Notes: generated by a model not told the origin, from the sequence alone. DNA of 64,000 nt from Aeromonas rivuli (GCF_000820045.1 NZ_CDBJ01000027.1:152426-216425); one strand, 5' to 3'; positions 36,423-44,787 are shown, numbered from the stretch's first letter. Program-made: numbers and translations.

Positions 36423-37322
36423 ATGCCCCTGTTTTCCCCCCTGCTGTTCCCAGTCATGGCTGTCTTGATCTGGGCCACCAATACCGTGGTCTCCAAGGCC
36501 GCAGCCACCCTGGTCGATCCCGCCGCCATCTCCTTCTATCGCTGGCTGATCGCCGCCCTGGTGCTGACCCCCTTCTGCCTGCCGCAACTGTGGCGCCGTC
36601 GCCATGAAATACGCCCCTGGCTCGGCAAGCTGCTGGTGCTGGCGGCCCTTGGCATGGTGCTCTACCAGTGCCTTGCCTATTACGCCGCCCACACCACCTC
36701 GGCCACCAATATGGGGGTCATTGGCTCCCTGATCCCCATGCTGACCCTGCTGTTAGGGACACTGCTGTTTCGCCAGCGCCCCGGGCGCCAGGCCTTCATC
36801 GGCATGAGCCTCTCCCTGCTGGGCGTACTCTGGCTGCTCGGTCAGGGGGATCCCCTGAGCCTGCTGCGCCAGGGGATCAATCCCGGGGATGCCATGATGC
36901 TGCTCGGTTCGGCCAGCTATGCCCTCTACGGCCTGCTGATCCGTCGTTGGCAGTTGCCGTTCGGCCCCTGGCTCAACCTCTACCTGCAGGTGCTGCTGGC
37001 GGTGGTATTGCTTGTTCCGGTCGCCGCCAGCGCCGATACCCTGGCCGTCTCCGTCCAGGCCTGGCCGCTGGTGATCTTCGCCGGTGTTGCCTCCTCCCTG
37101 CTGGCGGCCTACTGCTGGATGCGCGGCCTGGCAAGCATGGGCGCGGAGCGCACCTCGGTGTTCATGAACCTGATGCCCTTGTGCACGGCGCTGATCGCCG
37201 TGATCACCCTGGGAGAGCCCATTCACGGCTATCACCTGCTCGGTGGCGGCCTGATCCTGGGCGGCGTCATGCTCTCCCAGTGCAAGCCCAGGGTACGCCC
37301 TGCCCTTGTGAAAGAGGCATAA
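36423..37322 (+). CDS. DMT superfamily (EamA) transporter
   Basis: 299 residues with ten hydrophobic segments in two EamA repeats (from VMAVLIWATNTVVSKAAATL and from GDAMMLLGSASYALYGLLIR). It is in the RhaT/YdcZ-like drug/metabolite exporter class, typical of amino-acid or metabolite efflux. GAGGAG lies six bases before ATG 36423. The substrate is unknown; the divergent AraC regulator is its likely controller. It ends before a strong 13-bp hairpin. Confidence 0.88.
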   Translation: MPLFSPLLFPVMAVLIWATNTVVSKAAATLVDPAAISFYRWLIAALVLTPFCLPQLWRRRHEIRPWLGKLLVLAALGMVLYQCLAYYAAHTTSATNMGVIGSLIPMLTLLLGTLLFRQRPGRQAFIGMSLSLLGVLWLLGQGDPLSLLRQGINPGDAMMLLGSASYALYGLLIRRWQLPFGPWLNLYLQVLLAVVLLVPVAASADTLAVSVQAWPLVIFAGVASSLLAAYCWMRGLASMGAERTSVFMNLMPLCTALIAVITLGEPIHGYHLLGGGLILGGVMLSQCKPRVRPALVKEA

Positions 37323-37352
37323 GCCGGCGAGACAAACCGCAGCAGCACAAAG

Positions 37353-37380
37353 CAAGAAGGGAGCCGAGGCTCCCTTCTTG
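37353..37380. terminator. Bidirectional hairpin after the EamA gene
   Basis: CAAGAAGGGAGCC, loop GA, GGCTCCCTTCTTG, a perfect 13-bp stem 30 bases past the stop. No long T-run; termination is probable from position. Confidence 0.65.
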
Positions 37381-37399
37381 CATATCCACGCTAACACCC

Positions 37400-37707
37400 G
37401 CCAGCTCGGTTGCCCCGGCGCCAGTGCGTAACGCCGCTCCGGCCGGCCACGCTGGTCGTACCTCGCCCCTGAAGCCAGACTCCAGATAACGGCGCGCCGT
37501 GGTGCGGCTCAAGGAGAGACGCAGCGCCACCGTATCGGTGCAGAAGGAGGTTGTACTCAAACAGCGGCCGACCATGCCGAGCGGCAGGGAGCCGTTCCAG
37601 CCGGCGTAGAGGACGCAGGTGGCGAGCCCGAGGAAGATCATCATCGGCATGCCGGCGATGGGTGGATTGCCCCAGGGGGCGGCTTTCGGGGTAGAGAAGC
37701 TGTTCAT
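37400..37707 (-). pseudogene. Deletion scar: CitS-like transporter N-terminus joined to CitB-like regulator C-terminus
   Basis: From 37707, one frame gives MNSFSTPKAAPWGNPP, then IAGMPMMIFLGLATCVLYAG and WNGSLPLGMVG, which resembles the start of 2-hydroxycarboxylate transporters such as CitS (IFGMPLPLYAFALITLLL and NALPTDIVGG). Directly after it comes TDTVALRLSLSRTTARRYLE, the helix-turn-helix of CitB/DcuR response regulators. A frameshift near 37460 leads to YDQRGRPERRYALAPG, the C-terminal GRPxRxY motif of that family. Both pieces are same-strand and truncated, so this is a dead fusion, not a gene. Confidence 0.65.
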
Positions 37708-37726
37708 TGTTATGCGCCAGCATGTG

Positions 37727-37740
37727 GTGTGGCGCCACAC
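37727..37740. repeat. Perfect 14-bp palindrome upstream of the scar
   Basis: GTGTGGCGCCACAC, 20 bases before the remnant start codon at 37707. It could be an operator of the lost operon. Confidence 0.45.
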
Positions 37741-37868
37741 TAGGTATCCCTTTCTGCGCTGTCGGTTTTCGGGCCTGCAAAGCCATATAAAAACATTGAA
37801 ACCTTCAGCACCATTGCCCTCCCCGCCCCCCTGCCCCCGAAACTGAATGTGAGCTGAATCACGCTTTA

Positions 37869-37907
37869 CTTAGCCTGCGAAATAAATATAATGCTTAGCA
37901 GGCTAAG
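37869..37907 (+). promoter_or_regulatory. SlyA-like operators of the slyA-hlyD-FUSC operon
   Basis: CTTAGCAGGCTAAG (37894-37907) contains TTAGCAGGCTAA, one base from the SlyA box TTAGCAAGCTAA. A partner half, CTTAGCCTGC (37869-37878), is an exact reverse complement of GCAGGCTAAG (37898-37907). Both lie within 60 bases of the regulator start, over the likely promoter. Autorepression is inferred. Confidence 0.7.
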
Positions 37908-37924
37908 TATATGAGGTGTCTGCC

Positions 37925-38398
37925 ATGAAAAAGGATCTTGAGATGTTGCGCGAGCTCTCCCTCGCCGAACAGCTGGGGCGACTGCACCGGCTGTGGCGCA
38001 CCGTGGCCGATATCGAGCTGGCCCCCTTGGGTTTGACCCATCCGCGCTGGACCGCGCTCTGGAAGCTGAGCCGCCTCGGCGGCCACCTTAGCCAGAAGAC
38101 CCTGGCCGAGGCGCTGGAGATAGAGCTGCCCTCCCTGATGCGCACCCTGGGTCAGCTGGAAGAGCTGGCGCTGATCGAGCGCCACTGCTGCAGCCAGGAC
38201 AAGCGCGCCCGCATCGTCACCCTGACCCCGGCTGGCAAGGCGCTGCTCGACAAGATCGAGGATCGCATCATGGAGGTCCGCCGGGATCTGCTGGCGGGCA
38301 TCAGCCAGCAGGAGCTGGCCCAGTTTGAAGAGATAGTGCACCGCATCTCCGCCAATGCCCTCGGCAAGATCGGTGCCCAGCATGAAGAGAGAGAATAA
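37925..38398 (+). CDS. slyA: SlyA/MarR family transcriptional regulator
   Basis: 157 residues, winged helix. LSLAEQLGRLHRLWRTVADI, ELAPLGLTHPRWTALWKLSR, TLAEALEIELPSLMRTLGQL and DKRARIVTLTPAGKALL follow E. coli SlyA closely. In E. coli slyA lies beside the ydhIJK efflux genes; here the two following genes are the same kinds (HlyD and FUSC), which supports the assignment. ATG 37925 has AGGT upstream; GTG 37916 is possible. One base separates its stop from the next ATG. Confidence 0.82.
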   Translation: MKKDLEMLRELSLAEQLGRLHRLWRTVADIELAPLGLTHPRWTALWKLSRLGGHLSQKTLAEALEIELPSLMRTLGQLEELALIERHCCSQDKRARIVTLTPAGKALLDKIEDRIMEVRRDLLAGISQQELAQFEEIVHRISANALGKIGAQHEERE

Positions 38399-38399
38399 G

Positions 38400-39455
38400 A
38401 TGACCCCGGATCAACAATTCAAACGCTGGATCAAGTGGGCCATGGCCTGCTTCATCCTGGTGTTCGGCTACTTCCTGCTGGCCGACATCAAGATGCCCCT
38501 CACCCCCCAGGCCATGGCCACCCGGGTCGTCACCAAGATGGCGCCCCAGGTCAGCGGCAAGGTGGTCGAGGTCGCGGTGGTGAACAACCAGCACGTCAAA
38601 CAGGGGGATCTGCTGTTCATGCTGGATCCAGCCCCCTTCGAGCTCGCGGTCGAGCAGGCCAGACTCGCCCTGGATCAGGCCGAGCAACAGAATCGCCAGC
38701 TGGATGCGACCCTGAACGCCGCCGCCGCCGACTTCAGCTCGCTGCAGACCCAGACCGCCCAGAAACAGCGGGAGGCCGAGCGCATCGATACCCTCTATCG
38801 CCGCCACATGGTGTCCGAGCAGCAGAAAGATGACGCGGACAGCGCCGCCCGCACCGCCCGTGCCAACCTGCTGGCCAGCCAGGCCCGCATGGAGCAGGCT
38901 CGCGTCAACCGTGGCCTGGCCGGTGATGACAACCTGCTGCTGCGCCAGGCGCGCAACCGCCTCGCCCAGGCCGAGCTCAACCTCACCTACAGCCAGGTCC
39001 ATGCGAGCCAGGATGGCATCATCACCAACCTGCAGCTCAAGCCCGGCAGCGTGGCCACGGCGGGCGCTCCCCTGCTGGCCCTGGTCTCGGAGCAGGTGGA
39101 CGTGATCGCCGATTTTCGCGAGAAGAGCCTGCGTAACATCACCCCGCAGAGCCGTGCGCTGGTCGCCTTCGACGGCGAGCCAGGCCGCCTCTATCCGGCC
39201 CGGGTCGCCAGCCTGGACGCCGGGGTCAGCGCCGGCCAGTTCGACGCCAACGGCCTCTTGGCCAATCCCATCGAGTCCGATCGCTGGGTGCGGGATGCCC
39301 AGCGGCTGCGCCTGCACCTGACCCTGGATCAGTTGCCCGCCCATCTGCCGGCCGGGGCCCGCGCCACTGTCCAGCTGCTGCCGGACAACGCCCTGAGCGC
39401 GCTCTTTGCCCGCGGCCAGATCCGCCTGCTCAGCCTGCTGCACTACATCTACTGA
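38400..39455 (+). CDS. HlyD/EmrA-type membrane fusion protein
   Basis: 351 residues. N-terminal membrane anchor (WIKWAMACFILVFGYFLLAD), then a lipoyl half-motif (QVSGKVVEVAVVNNQHVKQG), a long coiled-coil hairpin rich in A/Q/R (about 80-185) and the second lipoyl half (YSQVHASQDGIITNLQLKPG), ending in beta-barrel strands. It is the periplasmic adaptor of a tripartite or FUSC-type efflux system (E. coli YdhJ/AaeA). Its start overlaps the regulator reading context by one spacer base; the FUSC gene follows after one base. Confidence 0.88.
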   Translation: MTPDQQFKRWIKWAMACFILVFGYFLLADIKMPLTPQAMATRVVTKMAPQVSGKVVEVAVVNNQHVKQGDLLFMLDPAPFELAVEQARLALDQAEQQNRQLDATLNAAAADFSSLQTQTAQKQREAERIDTLYRRHMVSEQQKDDADSAARTARANLLASQARMEQARVNRGLAGDDNLLLRQARNRLAQAELNLTYSQVHASQDGIITNLQLKPGSVATAGAPLLALVSEQVDVIADFREKSLRNITPQSRALVAFDGEPGRLYPARVASLDAGVSAGQFDANGLLANPIESDRWVRDAQRLRLHLTLDQLPAHLPAGARATVQLLPDNALSALFARGQIRLLSLLHYIY

Positions 39456-39456
39456 G

Positions 39457-40494
39457 ATGACGACCATGAACCTGTGGCACAGACCCCTCACCGCCAACGA
39501 GCTGCGACAATGCCTGCGCATCGCCTTCGGCTGCACCCTGGGGTTTGTACTGTGCAAGATCTTCGGCTGGAGCAACGGGGTCTTTTTCACCGTCACCCCT
39601 GTGCTGCTGCTCGGCATGATCCCGGTGATGAACGGCCACGCCGCCCGCCAGCTCATCGTCTCAGCCGCCATGTGCGGGCTGGAGGTCGGCCTGCTGGGCG
39701 GCCTGTTCGGCGGTCATCCAGGGCTGATGACCCCCTTGGTCTTTTTGCTGTTCCTCTACCGCTTCGCCGCCATGTCCCGGGGCAGCCTGTTCCTGTTTGG
39801 CGCCAACGGCGTGCTCAGCCTCAGCATCATGCTGCACTTTGCCAGCTACCCCGGAACCGATCTGAACGATCTCATCTTCAGCAACCTCTGGGCCAGCGTC
39901 CTGTCGGTGCTCATCGCCTACCTGATGACGGCCCTGATCCCGGATGTGGAGGCGCGGCCCGCCCCCACCCCCTCTCCCAAGGCGCCGCACCGGATGCGTC
40001 ACGAGGCCCTGCTCGGTGCCAGCATCGCCACCCTCTCATTTTTGGTGTTCCAGCTGTTCGATCTGCGCGACTCCATGTCCGCCCAGGCGACCACACTGCT
40101 GGTGCTCTTCCCCATGCACTGGGACGGGGCCCTGAGCTATGCCCGCAAGCGCGCCATGGGCACCCTGCTGGGGGTGAGTTTCGGCATCCTGAGCCAGTTG
40201 GTGCTCTATGACTGGTCTGGTTTGCTGCTGCTGGTCACCCCCCTGCTCTGGCTCGGGGCCATGCTGTTCAGCCATGCCCATGTGAAGGAGGCGAGCGGCT
40301 CCGGGGTCGGCTTCGGTGCCCTCACCACCCTCGGCATCCTGTTTGGCCAGTACCTGACCCCGGGCAACGATCTGGTGTTCAGCGCCCTGTACCGGGTGAG
40401 CAGCATCCTGTTTGCCATCGTCGCCACCCTGCTGGCCTGCTACCTGATCCACCGTCTGCTCAACCGTTTCGAGGCGACCCGTTTCGGTTACTGA
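39457..40494 (+). CDS. FUSC/DUF2955 family inner-membrane efflux protein
   Basis: 345 residues, two blocks of hydrophobic helices (about 20-160 and 185-335) separated by a short cytoplasmic stretch rich in Pro (EARPAPTPSPKAPHRMRHEA). The repeats resemble the aromatic-acid exporters AaeB and YdhK, but the large cytoplasmic domain of AaeB is missing, which is characteristic of DUF2955. It probably pumps small organic acids or drugs with the HlyD partner. Last gene of the SlyA-controlled operon. Confidence 0.82.
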   Translation: MTTMNLWHRPLTANELRQCLRIAFGCTLGFVLCKIFGWSNGVFFTVTPVLLLGMIPVMNGHAARQLIVSAAMCGLEVGLLGGLFGGHPGLMTPLVFLLFLYRFAAMSRGSLFLFGANGVLSLSIMLHFASYPGTDLNDLIFSNLWASVLSVLIAYLMTALIPDVEARPAPTPSPKAPHRMRHEALLGASIATLSFLVFQLFDLRDSMSAQATTLLVLFPMHWDGALSYARKRAMGTLLGVSFGILSQLVLYDWSGLLLLVTPLLWLGAMLFSHAHVKEASGSGVGFGALTTLGILFGQYLTPGNDLVFSALYRVSSILFAIVATLLACYLIHRLLNRFEATRFGY

Positions 40495-40532
40495 TACGAC
40501 TACTGTAATGAGCCCATGGATGAGCTTTGTTT

Positions 40533-40560
40533 GCCCCGACCTGGTGTCGGGGCTTTTTTT
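40533..40560 (+). terminator. Terminator of the slyA-hlyD-FUSC operon
   Basis: GCCCCGAC, loop CTGGT, GTCGGGGC followed by eight T, 38 bases past the stop. Confidence 0.9.
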
Positions 40561-40761
40561 TGGGAAATATGTTCACCAGAGGTGATGAATAGAGCCCGCT
40601 GATGGAACCGTATCGGCGCAAAATGTCGCAACCGGGTCCCATATCTCACGGCACGACCGACCCGGGCCCCTTAATCCTTGCCTGAATGCCCTGCTCTGTT
40701 AGGCTTTATGGTCAGGCTATGGGTTCAGTCGAACCCGTACCTCACTGATGGAGTCTTCATT

Positions 40762-41118
40762 GTGATATTTCTGCGCTTTTCTCTGCCGGGTGCCCTGCTG
40801 CTCGGTCTCGCTGGCTGTGCCCCGGCACCCCATACCCTCACAGTCACAGGAGGCGAGCCGATCGCCTATCAGTGTGCCAACGATCAGAAGGTCCAGGTGA
40901 GCTACTTCGGCCTCTCCGATGACAGCCTCAACTTCGTCAAGCTGGCCTTGCCAAACGGCAAGGATTACACCCTGCCCCAGGTCGTCTCGGCCTCGGGTGT
41001 CCGCTACACCGATGACCATGAGGTTGTCTGGTGGAACAAAGGCAAGGAAGGCTTCGTCGAACAGCGGGCCGAAGATGGCAAGTGGCAGAGCCTCTACGCC
41101 GAGTGCAAACAACAGTAA
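40762..41118 (+). CDS. MliC-type lysozyme inhibitor lipoprotein
   Basis: 118 residues. Signal IFLRFSLPGALLLGLAGC with lipobox, then a small beta-barrel: ITYQC-like start (PIAYQCANDQKVQVSYFG), ASGVRYTDDHEVVWWNKGKE and LYAECKQQ with two Cys that would form the usual disulfide. This is the MliC (membrane-bound inhibitor of C-type lysozyme) pattern. The start is GTG at 40762, eight bases after GGAG. Single gene. Confidence 0.83.
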   Translation: MIFLRFSLPGALLLGLAGCAPAPHTLTVTGGEPIAYQCANDQKVQVSYFGLSDDSLNFVKLALPNGKDYTLPQVVSASGVRYTDDHEVVWWNKGKEGFVEQRAEDGKWQSLYAECKQQ

Positions 41119-41160
41119 CCAGTGGCATAGCCCCTACTGCTGCGAACAAAAAATGCTAAC

Positions 41161-41190
41161 AAAAAGGCCAACCCGCAGGTTGGCCTTTTT
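41161..41190. terminator. Bidirectional terminator between mliC and the Pmp3 gene
   Basis: AAAAAGGCCAACC, loop CGCA, GGTTGGCCTTTTT. Confidence 0.92.
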
Positions 41191-41206
41191 GTTCACAAAA
41201 TGCGGG

Positions 41207-41377
41207 TCAGGCACGCTTGTCGCTGACCACCAACCAGAGAGCATGCACCATGCCTGGCAGACCGCCGAGCAGGGTCAACACTATGTTGATCAGAAAATGC
41301 AGGCTAAAGCCCACCTGGATAAAGGCACAGACCGGGGGTAAAAAGATGGCAAGCAAGATTTTGAGCACGTTGTTCAT
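41207..41377 (-). CDS. Pmp3/YqaE family small membrane protein
   Basis: 56 residues translated by eye: MNNVLKILLAIFLPPVCAFI, QVGFSLHFLINIVLTLLGGL, PGMVHALWLVVSDKRA. Two hydrophobic helices joined by a short loop and the LPPV/GxPGxxHALW pattern are diagnostic of Pmp3/YqaE proteins (salt and stress related in yeast and plants; role in bacteria unclear). AGGAGAATGTG precedes the ATG. It is easily missed because of its size. Confidence 0.9.
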   Translation of the reverse strand: MNNVLKILLAIFLPPVCAFIQVGFSLHFLINIVLTLLGGLPGMVHALWLVVSDKRA

Positions 41378-41480
41378 CACATTCTCCTGTGAGTTTGATG
41401 CCTAACAGTAAGCCCACAGCCAGCAATTGGCAAAGGCTAAGTCGGGGCCAAATGACAGCAGCCCCAGCCCCGCATCCCCA

Positions 41481-41981
41481 TCAGAGCAGATTGCGCAGTG
41501 GCGCAGAGCGGATCAGCGCCGCGATCTGATGCACCTGCTGATTGCTGCTACCCCGCCACAGCAAACCAGGATCGGCCAGGGTCTGCTCGAAGCGACCATC
41601 CACCAGTACGTCCAGCAGGGCCGCCAGCTGCCACTGCGCCTCATCAAGCTCCTCGAGCCGATAACCGGTCCAGCACCAGATGTCCTTACCCGGACACTCG
41701 GCGCGCACTCGCCTCACCAGTGCCAGCACCTGGGGCACATTGGCGGGATGGAGCGGATCCCCCCCCGAGAGCGTCAGGCCACGCCGCTTGATCCGGCCAT
41801 CATTGAGATCCGCGATGATGCGATCGCTCATGGCCGAATCGAACGCTTTGCCGCCATCGAGGCGCCAGGTGCTCTGGTTGTAGCAGCCCGGGCACTGGTG
41901 CTCGCAGCCGGAGACGAACAGGCTGGCCCGGGTACCGGGGCCATTGACCACATCGACAGGGTAATACTTGTGGTAATGCAT
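41481..41981 (-). CDS. nrdG: Anaerobic ribonucleotide reductase activating enzyme NrdG
   Basis: 166 residues, a radical-SAM protein. The 4Fe-4S motif CEHQCPGC follows RASLFVSG, and later GLTLSGGDPLHPANVPQV (GGD-P SAM site) and KDIWCWTGYRLEEL are typical of NrdG. It generates the glycyl radical on NrdD under anaerobic conditions. It lies 128 bases downstream of nrdD in the same direction, the classical nrdDG order. Confidence 0.95.
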   Translation of the reverse strand: MHYHKYYPVDVVNGPGTRASLFVSGCEHQCPGCYNQSTWRLDGGKAFDSAMSDRIIADLNDGRIKRRGLTLSGGDPLHPANVPQVLALVRRVRAECPGKDIWCWTGYRLEELDEAQWQLAALLDVLVDGRFEQTLADPGLLWRGSSNQQVHQIAALIRSAPLRNLL

Positions 41982-42109
41982 CTCGCCCTCTTCTCGTTTC
42001 CAATACCGGCAGCTGCGGCCCTTGCATCATCGATGCTTACCGCAATCGACAAGGGTTCAAAAAGAGCCCTTTCATTTCCATCAGCAGCCAGCAGGCCCGT
42101 CAGCCTCGA

Positions 42110-44227
42110 TCACAGGTGTTTGACCCGGCGTTTCACCTCTTCCTGCTTGCCCGCGTTGAAGGGGCGCGCATCCGGGCTGCCGAGGTAGCCGCATACCCGC
42201 CGGGTCACCGACACCTTGGCCGGATCGTGGTTGCCGCAGCGCGGGCAGGTGAAGCCCTTGGAGGTGCACTCGAACTCACCGGTGAAGTTGCACTCGTAGC
42301 ACTCGTCGATGGGAGTGTTGGTGCCGTAGTAGGGCACCCTGTCATAGCTGTAATCCCAGACGTTTTCGAGCGCCTCCAGATTGTGCTGCAAGTTGGGATA
42401 CTCGCCGTAGCAGATGAAGCCACCGCTGGCGATGGGCGGATAGGGCGCCTCGAAATCCAGCTTGTCATAGGGGTTCACCTGCTTCTCCACATCGAGGTGG
42501 AAGCTGTTGGTGTAGTAACCCTTGTCGGTCACCCCGGGAACCAGGCCGAACTCCTTGGCATCCATGCGGCAAAAACGCGAACAGAGGTTCTCGCTCGGAG
42601 TGGAGTAAAGGCTGAAGCCATAACCGGTCTGCTCCTTCCACTGCTCGGTCGCGGCCTTGAGGCGGGCGATGATGGCGATGGCCTTCTGTTGCAACTGGGC
42701 ACTGTCAAACAGGTGACGGTCGGTGCCAAACAGGGCGTTGATGGTCTCGTGCACCCCGATGTAACCCAGCGAGATGGAGGCGCGGCCATGTTTGAAGATC
42801 TCGCTGACGTTGTCGTCGGCCTTGAGGCGCACCCCGCAGGCTCCCTCCATGTAGAGGATGGGAGCGACCCGCGCCTTGACTCCCTCCAAGCGCTCGATGC
42901 GATACATCAGGGCTTCTCTTGCCACCTCGAGCGCCTCATCGAGCCGTGACCAGAAATCCCTCTCATCCCGGGACTTGAGCGCGATGCGCGGCAGATTGAG
43001 GCTCACCACCCCGATGTTGTTGCGCCCCTCGTGGATGAGCTCGCCATTCTCCTCATAAGCACCGAGGAAGGAGCGACAGCCCATGGGGGTCTTGAAGGAG
43101 CCGGTCACTTTCACTACCTGGTCGTAATTGAGGATATCCGGGTACATCCGCTTGGTGGCGCACTCCAGGGCCAGCTGCTTGATGTCGTAGTTGGGATCCC
43201 CGGGCTTGTGGTTGAGGCCATCCTTGATGGCGAACACCAGTTTCGGGAACACCGCCGTCTTCCTGTTCTTGCCCAGACCCGCGATGCGGTTGCTGAGGAT
43301 GGCGCGCTGGATCAGGCGCGACTGCCAGCTGTCGCCGAGGCCGAAGCCGAAGGTGACGAAGGGGGTCTGACCGTTGGCGGTGTGCAGGGTGTTGACCTCG
43401 TACTCCAGGGACTGGAAGGCATCGAAGCACTCCTTCTCGGTGCGCGCCATGGCATAGGCCTCGGCATCCGCGATGCCCCACTCCTCGGCCACTTCCCGGT
43501 GTTTCTGCCAGCTGATGGTCACATAGGGGGCCAGCACCTCGTCGATGCGGTTGATGGTGGTGCCGCCATAGATGTGGCTCGCTACCTGGGCGATGATCTG
43601 GGCCGTGACGGCGGTCGCCGTGCTGATGGATTTGGGGGTATCAATCTCGGCGTTGCCCATCTTGAAGCCGTGGGTCAGCATGCCCTTGAGATCGATCAGC
43701 ATGCAGTTGAACATGGGGAAGAAGGGGGAGTAATCGAGGTCGTGGAAGTGCAGATCGCCACGCTCATGGGCCTGTACCACGGCCTTGGGCAACATGTGAG
43801 TGATGGCGTAGTGCTTGGCGACGATACCGGCCAGCAGATCCCGCTGGGTCGGGATCACCTTGGCATCCTTGTTGGCATTCTCGTTGAGCAGCGCCGCATT
43901 GGTCTGCTCCACCAGGCCACGGATCTCCTGGGCCAGACGGCCACGAGCCTCGCGGGCCTGATCCCTGTCGTGACGGTATTCGATGTAGGCACGGGCGATG
44001 GTCTTGTCGTCGGAGGCCATCAGGTGGTTCTCGACCCGGTTCTGGATCTCGTGAATATCGACCTCGGCACGGCCCTCAAGCTCACTCGCCACGGCCATGG
44101 CGACGCTATTGGCCAACCCCAGATCCCCCTGACCGACCGCCTGGGCCGCTCGCCCGACGGCGGCCGCAATCAGTTCAACATCAAAAGGTGCATGGCATCC
44201 ATCACGTTTGATCACAACCGGTTTCAT
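42110..44227 (-). CDS. nrdD: Anaerobic ribonucleoside-triphosphate reductase NrdD
   Basis: 705 residues (E. coli 712). An N-terminal ATP-cone (MKPVVIKRDGCHAPFDVELI) is followed by the large catalytic barrel. The C-terminus holds the zinc Cys pairs (DECYECNFTGEF, FTCPRCGNHD) and the glycyl-radical loop RRVCGYLGSPDARPFN; the radical Gly is about residue 680. It reduces NTPs to dNTPs without oxygen, with formate as reductant in E. coli. The ATP-cone sets allosteric control. NrdR-like boxes lie upstream. Confidence 0.97.
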   Translation of the reverse strand: MKPVVIKRDGCHAPFDVELIAAAVGRAAQAVGQGDLGLANSVAMAVASELEGRAEVDIHEIQNRVENHLMASDDKTIARAYIEYRHDRDQAREARGRLAQEIRGLVEQTNAALLNENANKDAKVIPTQRDLLAGIVAKHYAITHMLPKAVVQAHERGDLHFHDLDYSPFFPMFNCMLIDLKGMLTHGFKMGNAEIDTPKSISTATAVTAQIIAQVASHIYGGTTINRIDEVLAPYVTISWQKHREVAEEWGIADAEAYAMARTEKECFDAFQSLEYEVNTLHTANGQTPFVTFGFGLGDSWQSRLIQRAILSNRIAGLGKNRKTAVFPKLVFAIKDGLNHKPGDPNYDIKQLALECATKRMYPDILNYDQVVKVTGSFKTPMGCRSFLGAYEENGELIHEGRNNIGVVSLNLPRIALKSRDERDFWSRLDEALEVAREALMYRIERLEGVKARVAPILYMEGACGVRLKADDNVSEIFKHGRASISLGYIGVHETINALFGTDRHLFDSAQLQQKAIAIIARLKAATEQWKEQTGYGFSLYSTPSENLCSRFCRMDAKEFGLVPGVTDKGYYTNSFHLDVEKQVNPYDKLDFEAPYPPIASGGFICYGEYPNLQHNLEALENVWDYSYDRVPYYGTNTPIDECYECNFTGEFECTSKGFTCPRCGNHDPAKVSVTRRVCGYLGSPDARPFNAGKQEEVKRRVKHL

Positions 44228-44371
44228 TTCTCATCCCCGCAAAATGGCCGCACTTCGTCGACCCGATAAGCGCTCCCGGCCTGCCCCGGCTCGCCAGGGC
44301 GAGACGAGACCAGCCGGGTCTTGAGCCCCTGGCTGGCATCTGGGAGTGCTGAGGTTATCCACAGCTTACAA

Positions 44372-44418
44372 ACACAACATATGGGATATTTATCTCTTTA
44401 ATTCCCTATATGTGGTGG
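44372..44418 (-). promoter_or_regulatory. Pair of NrdR-like boxes upstream of nrdD
   Basis: ACACAACATATGGGAT (44372-44387) and, read on the other strand, CCACCACATATAGGGA (44403-44418). Their centres are 31 bases apart, the three-turn spacing typical of NrdR boxes, and they resemble the consensus acaCwAtATaTwGtgt. They lie about 145-190 bases before nrdD. NrdR would repress nrdDG when dATP is high. Confidence 0.68.
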
Positions 44419-44513
44419 CCATTAGGCCCCAAAGCCGAAGGCGCTTTCTTGATCCAAGACAGGTTTTTCGCCAGCTGCTCAGTTAGGAAACAGCGTCAAA
44501 AGAGCACTTTTTA

Positions 44514-44544
44514 CCCCTAGGCCAGAGCCACTCTGGCCTAGGGG
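44514..44544. repeat. Perfect 14-bp inverted repeat
   Basis: CCCCTAGGCCAGAG, loop CCA, CTCTGGCCTAGGGG. No T-run follows on either strand, so it does not look like an intrinsic terminator. Function not known. Confidence 0.8.
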
Positions 44545-44761
44545 CGGATCCCTGATTTGCAAATATGTGTGGTCCTTGCTGCCGACCAGGGCCGCCTCTG
44601 TCCAGCGGTCAGCCGGGCAACCCAGCAGAGCCGGTCAGGGAGACCATGCACCGGCAGCGATGATCTGTTGCAAGAGATGAGAAGAGGGATGGGAGCGTTC
44701 GAGCAGGCCGTGGGCAACCGCTCATCTGAACGGGTCGGCAGAGGGAATAACCCATGAAAAA

Positions 44762-44787
44762 ACAGACCCGGTCAGGGCCGGGTCTGT
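44762..44787 (-). terminator. ligA terminator
   Basis: ACAGACCCGG, six-base loop, CCGGGTCTGT followed on the minus strand by TTTTTT, 25 bases past the ligA stop. Confidence 0.88.

Noticed and set aside
37267..37740. The open frame spanning the citrate-locus scar as a real 157-codon gene
   Set aside because: It joins parts of two unrelated families, has no clear ribosome site, and the regulator half is frameshifted.
43031..44269. Long open frame (412 codons) opposite nrdD
   Set aside because: Antisense shadow of a well-conserved gene; no ribosome site or motif.
44449..44462. FNR-like site TTGATCCAAGAC upstream of nrdD
   Set aside because: Only the left half of TTGAT-N4-ATCAA is present; anaerobic control is plausible but not supported by this sequence.
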